Assembly (NCBI GenBank): GCA_031292465.1
Contig: JARLHB010000258.1
Coordinates: forward strand, 1 to 37,787
Direction: 5' to 3'
Source: Ignavibacteriaceae bacterium
Lineage (GTDB): Bacteria > Bacteroidota > Ignavibacteria > Ignavibacteriales > Ignavibacteriaceae
DNA length: 37,787 nt
Below are positions 34,131 to 37,787 of this stretch, one piece after another; position 1 is the stretch's first letter, and each line of letters begins with the position of its first letter. The notes under the pieces are model-generated. The model was given only the letters and a program-made list of their open reading frames with translations. It made no database searches and was not told the DNA's origin. Position numbers and translations under genes: made by a program.

Positions 34131-35207
34131 ATGAAAATATTAAGATACATATTATATCCTTTTATGCCGATTTACACGGCAATAGTTTTAATAAGAAATT
34201 GGTTCTTTGACATTGGTATATTCAAATCGGACAAAATAAGTGCAAAAGTAATTTCAGTTGGCAACATTACAGTTGGCGGTTCAGGTAAAACGCCGACGGT
34301 TATTTACTTGTCTAATTTACTGAAAAATGAAGGCCGGAAAGTTGGCGTATTAAGCCGGGGTTATGGAAGGAAGTCTAAGGGATATATTCTTGTTTCTAAA
34401 GGTGAAGAGATTTTAACTTCTGTTGATTTATGCGGAGACGAAATCTATCATACGGCACTTGAATGTAAGATTCCGGCGGCTGTTTCGGAAAACAGAGTTT
34501 TAGGCGCCAAACGGTTAATAGAAGATTCCGGTGTTGACACGATAGTTCTTGATGATGCATTTCAGCACAGATGGATAAGCCGGGATATTAATCTTTTAAT
34601 TTGCGAACAACGTTTTCTTTATGATTCTTCATCTATGAGCCAGTGCCTTTTGCCCACAGGAATAATGAGGGAACCGTTTAGTTCAGTTAAAAGAGCAGAT
34701 GCTGTTATAATTAACAGGAAATTTTCGGAAAAGAAAGAAATTCCTGAACAGTTAAAAAAATATTTTGAGGGCAAGAAAATATTTACAGCTTATTACAAGG
34801 CAGTTGGGTTTGTTGATGTTAAAAAACTGACAAATTACAAGGTTGAAGAATTTGGAGGACAAAAGAGCCTGGTCGTATCTGGAATAGCAAATCCACATTC
34901 GTTTATCAATGCTCTTGAACAAACTAATGTTGATACGCAAAACAGGATAATTTTCAGAGACCATAAAAATTATACTGGAAAAGAAATACAAAGAATACGA
35001 AAAGAATTTTATGAGACAAATTCTCATTCGGTAGTTACTACGGAAAAGGATGCGGTTAAGCTTTCAAAATATTCCAAAGAATTGGATGATATTGACGTCT
35101 TTTTCCTGAAGATTGAATTGGAGCTTGATGAGACAGAAAAATTCAAAGAATATCTAAATAATATGTTAACTAACCATATTAAAAAGGGAGCGGAAACCAG
35201 AAAATAA
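34131..35207 (+). CDS. lpxK: Tetraacyldisaccharide 4'-kinase
   Basis: It phosphorylates the 4' position of the lipid A disaccharide using ATP, at the inner membrane. The protein has 358 residues. An N-terminal membrane helix (about 6-25) is followed by the P-loop VGNITVGGSGKTP (43-55, K53), then GVLSRGYGRK, and DDAFQHRWISRDINLL, all typical of LpxK. The ATG at 34131 is preferred over a TTG directly before it. It is the third gene of the lpxB-DUF374-lpxK unit. waaA (Kdo transferase), often found here, is absent from the window. Confidence 0.95.
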   Translation: MKILRYILYPFMPIYTAIVLIRNWFFDIGIFKSDKISAKVISVGNITVGGSGKTPTVIYLSNLLKNEGRKVGVLSRGYGRKSKGYILVSKGEEILTSVDLCGDEIYHTALECKIPAAVSENRVLGAKRLIEDSGVDTIVLDDAFQHRWISRDINLLICEQRFLYDSSSMSQCLLPTGIMREPFSSVKRADAVIINRKFSEKKEIPEQLKKYFEGKKIFTAYYKAVGFVDVKKLTNYKVEEFGGQKSLVVSGIANPHSFINALEQTNVDTQNRIIFRDHKNYTGKEIQRIRKEFYETNSHSVVTTEKDAVKLSKYSKELDDIDVFFLKIELELDETEKFKEYLNNMLTNHIKKGAETRK

Positions 35208-35215
35208 AGTTAGCA

Positions 35216-35232
35216 AAATGTACTGTACATTT
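35216..35232. promoter_or_regulatory. Perfect 17-nt palindrome upstream of ppdK (possible operator)
   Basis: AAATGTAC-T-GTACATTT is an exact palindrome with 8-base arms and a single central base, 9 bases after the lpxK stop and 61 before the ppdK ATG. There is no T run, and the arms are AT-rich, so a dimeric regulator site fits better than a terminator. Function is inferred. Confidence 0.4.
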
Positions 35233-35293
35233 ATAAAATACAGAATTAATTATTAACATTTTTATGATAATATAAATCGGAGGAAAGGAAAAA

Positions 35294-37787
35294 ATGGCTA
35301 AACAACCTAAATATGTTTATTTTTTCGGAAATAAAAAAGCCGAAGGCAAGGCCGAGATGAAGAATCTTCTTGGCGGTAAAGGCGCTAATCTTGCAGAGAT
35401 GGTAAATATAGGTTTACCTGTACCAGCCGGGTTCACTATTACTACTGAAGTATGCACTGCATATTATGATAATAAGAAAAAATATCCCAAAGAATTAAAT
35501 CCACAGTTGCTTGCTGCTTTAAAGAAAACCGAAGCGACAATGGGTGCAAAATTTGGTGATGCAAAGAATCCATTACTTGTTTCAGTAAGAAGCGGTGCAA
35601 GAGCTTCTATGCCGGGTATGATGGAAACAATTCTTAATGTCGGCCTTAACAATGTAACACGCGAAGCATTGATTGCAAAAACAGGCAACCCGCGCTTTGT
35701 TTATGATTCACATCGCCGCTTAATCCAAATGTACTCTGATGTAGTTATGGAAAAGGCAGCAGGAATTGAACCTGAAGAAGGCCAGGGAGTACGCCAACAG
35801 CTTGAAGGCGAACTGCACAAAATGAAAGTAGCCCGCGGTGCTAAGAACGATACGGATTTATCAGCGGACGATCTTAAAGAATTGATCGAAATTTACAAAG
35901 CTAAGGTTAAAGAAGTTCTTGGAAAACCTTTCCCTGAAGATCCTATGGAACAATTATTTGGCGCTATAGCGGCAGTTTTCCAGAGTTGGATGGGAAGGCG
36001 TGCAATTTCTTACAGAAGATTTGAAGGTATTCCGGATGATTGGGGTACTGCTGTAAACGTTCAGTCCATGGTTTTCGGTAATATGGGCGATTCATCTGCT
36101 ACAGGCGTTGCATTTACACGTAACCCTGCTACAGGCGAAAATTATTTCTATGGTGAATGGTTGACCAATGCTCAGGGCGAAGACGTTGTTGCCGGTATCA
36201 GAACTCCTAATCCAATTAATGAAGTTGGAAAGAGCGAACATACCCAGCACCTGGTTTCTCTTGAAGTTGCAATGCCGAAGGTTTACAAAGAACTAAATAA
36301 GATAGAGCATTTACTTGAAAAGCATTATCATGATATGCTTGACATAGAATTTACAATTCAGGATGGTAAACTTTACATGCTTCAGTGCCGCGTTGGTAAG
36401 AGAAACGGGCCTGCCGCTGTAAAAATGGCTCTTGATATGTTAAAAGAAAGATTAATTACAAAAGAAGACGCTGTAATGCGCGTTCAGCCTGCCCAGCTTG
36501 ATGAACTTTTGCATCCTATTATCGACCCTGCTGCAGAGAAAAAAATTCCTGTAATTGCAAAAGGTTTGCCTGCAGGTCCCGGCGGAGCAAGCGGACAAGT
36601 TGTATTCTCAGCAGCAGATGCTGTTGCATGGCAAAAAGAAGGTAAAAGAGTTATCCTGGTTCGTGAAGAAACAAATCCTGAAGACATTGAAGGAATGCGT
36701 GCTGCCGAAGCTGTATTAACAGGCCGCGGCGGTATGACGTCTCATGCTGCACTTGTTGCACGCGGATGGGGCAAATGTTGTATCGTAGGAGCAGGAACAA
36801 TTAAAATTAATTATTCTGAAAAATATTTTACAGCCGGCGATGTAACTGTTAAAGAAGGCGAATGGCTTACACTTAACGGTTCAAAGGGAACAGTTTACCA
36901 GGGTGAACTTCCTATGAAAAAAGCTGCTGAAGAAAATCCTGATTTTGCTGCCTTTATGAAGATATGCGATCAGGTGAAAAAATTAAAAATCAGAACAAAC
37001 GCAGATACACCAGAAGATGCTGCAAGAGCACGTGCATTCGGTGCTGAAGGTATCGGCCTTTTCAGAACAGAACACATGTTTTACGGATTAAATGCTGAAG
37101 AACCATTATTTAAACTTCGTAAAATGATTGTTTCCAAAACTGAGGCTGAAAGAAGAAGCGCATTGGATGAACTCTTTCCTTTTGCAAAGGCAAGCCTAAA
37201 GGGAACTTTGGCGGCTATGGACGGTTACGGCGTTACAGTAAGAACGCTCGATCCTCCATTGCATGAATTTGTTCCTACAAGAATGGATGAAAGAGAAAAA
37301 TTAGCATCAAGCCTTGGAATTTCTCTTGAAGAATTAAATAAACGTGCAGAAGCATTGCATGAAAATAACCCAATGATGGGACACCGGGGTGTTCGCCTTG
37401 GTATTACTTATCCTGAAGTTACCGAAATGCAGGTACGTGCTGTGTTTGAAGCAACTGCAGAATTATTGAAAGAAGGAAAGAAACCTTTCCCTGAAATCAT
37501 GATTCCTGTAACATGTACAGTTAACGAAATCAAAGATCAGTATGAAATTGTTACTAAAGTTCACGCTGAAGTTTGCAAGAAATTTGGCCTAAAGAAAATT
37601 CCTCACTTAACAGGTACAATGATAGAGATACCGCGTGCTGCATTAACTGCAAATAAAATTGCAGAAGTTGCCCAGTTCTTCTCATTCGGTACAAACGATT
37701 TAACTCAAATGGGCTTTGGATTCTCACGTGATGATATAGGCTCGTTCCTGCCTGATTATCTTGAAAAGAAGATATTACCTGAAGATC
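35294..37787 (+). CDS. ppdK: Pyruvate, phosphate dikinase (3' end outside window)
   Basis: It interconverts pyruvate, ATP and phosphate with PEP, AMP and pyrophosphate. The frame is open from the ATG at 35294 to the right edge, 831 codons; the family has about 870-910. Residues 1-340 are the ATP-grasp domain (LGGKGANLAEM near 25, GDSSATGVAFTRNP later). The swivelling phosphohistidine domain has GRGGMTSHAALVARGWGKCC with H484. The PEP/pyruvate barrel follows (HENNPMMGHRGVRLG, then SFGTNDLTQMGFGFSRDD) and is cut before the catalytic cysteine region. GGAGG at 35279-35283 is a strong ribosome site, unusual in this window and consistent with high expression. With tpiA it belongs to glycolysis or gluconeogenesis. 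Confidence 0.96.
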   Translation, partial: MAKQPKYVYFFGNKKAEGKAEMKNLLGGKGANLAEMVNIGLPVPAGFTITTEVCTAYYDNKKKYPKELNPQLLAALKKTEATMGAKFGDAKNPLLVSVRSGARASMPGMMETILNVGLNNVTREALIAKTGNPRFVYDSHRRLIQMYSDVVMEKAAGIEPEEGQGVRQQLEGELHKMKVARGAKNDTDLSADDLKELIEIYKAKVKEVLGKPFPEDPMEQLFGAIAAVFQSWMGRRAISYRRFEGIPDDWGTAVNVQSMVFGNMGDSSATGVAFTRNPATGENYFYGEWLTNAQGEDVVAGIRTPNPINEVGKSEHTQHLVSLEVAMPKVYKELNKIEHLLEKHYHDMLDIEFTIQDGKLYMLQCRVGKRNGPAAVKMALDMLKERLITKEDAVMRVQPAQLDELLHPIIDPAAEKKIPVIAKGLPAGPGGASGQVVFSAADAVAWQKEGKRVILVREETNPEDIEGMRAAEAVLTGRGGMTSHAALVARGWGKCCIVGAGTIKINYSEKYFTAGDVTVKEGEWLTLNGSKGTVYQGELPMKKAAEENPDFAAFMKICDQVKKLKIRTNADTPEDAARARAFGAEGIGLFRTEHMFYGLNAEEPLFKLRKMIVSKTEAERRSALDELFPFAKASLKGTLAAMDGYGVTVRTLDPPLHEFVPTRMDEREKLASSLGISLEELNKRAEALHENNPMMGHRGVRLGITYPEVTEMQVRAVFEATAELLKEGKKPFPEIMIPVTCTVNEIKDQYEIVTKVHAEVCKKFGLKKIPHLTGTMIEIPRAALTANKIAEVAQFFSFGTNDLTQMGFGFSRDDIGSFLPDYLEKKILPED

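Noticed and set aside
1..37787. CRISPR arrays, transposases, toxin-antitoxin or phage-defence genes
   Set aside because: I saw no direct-repeat array, transposase or recognisable defence protein. The kinase-ATPase fusion superficially resembles STAND-type defence proteins, but its coupling to a peptide transporter argues for signalling.

Overview
This 37.8 kb window is AT-rich, gene-dense bacterial chromosome. It looks like a Gram-negative member of the Bacteroidota/Chlorobiota/Ignavibacteriota lineage, most probably an Ignavibacteria-type genome. The evidence is a secreted protein with a type IX secretion (Por) C-terminal sorting domain, two promoters of the Bacteroidetes type (TAnnTTTG -7 element), lipid A genes (lpxB, lpxK), a short bL38/DUF4295-like protein, mostly weak Shine-Dalgarno sites, and several TTG or GTG starts. 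The species assignment is inference. I found no rRNA, tRNA, CRISPR array, transposase or prophage.

Layout. (1) Positions 1-7846 hold a complete oligopeptide/dipeptide-type ABC transporter split into two divergent arms. The binding lipoprotein, two permeases and a Ser/Thr kinase-ATPase fusion (cut by the window edge) lie on the minus strand; two ATPases lie on the plus strand. (2) Positions 7867-11620 hold ybaK, a 54-residue bL38-like gene, ogt, an Nfu iron-sulfur scaffold gene and ansA, with two clusters of short palindromic intergenic repeats. (3) Positions 11758-16267 hold a minus-strand run read in the order queC, queF, glnD, murI. (4) Positions 16389-20248 hold two tandem paralogous 7TM-PAS histidine kinases and what looks like the last codons of a lost third copy. 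(5) Positions 20328-25159 hold an MFS transporter, tpiA, and a membrane-anchored GH2-like protein that seems to lack both catalytic acids. (6) Positions 25167-30831 hold smc, 7 bases after the GH2-like gene, and then a T9SS cargo protein. (7) Positions 30896-35207 hold a HAD phosphatase, an ICMT-like methyltransferase, and lpxB, a DUF374 acyltransferase gene and lpxK. (8) From 35294 to the right edge is pyruvate, phosphate dikinase, truncated by the window.

Most genes are housekeeping. The parts that merit a second look are the kinase-ATPase translationally coupled to a peptide permease, the pseudo-glycosidase-Yip1-like fusion in a promoter-led unit with smc, the tandem kinase array with a relic tail, the stand-alone bL38-like gene with its own promoter and terminator, and a perfect 17-nt palindrome in front of ppdK. 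I do not see a clear-cut new defence or mobile system here.
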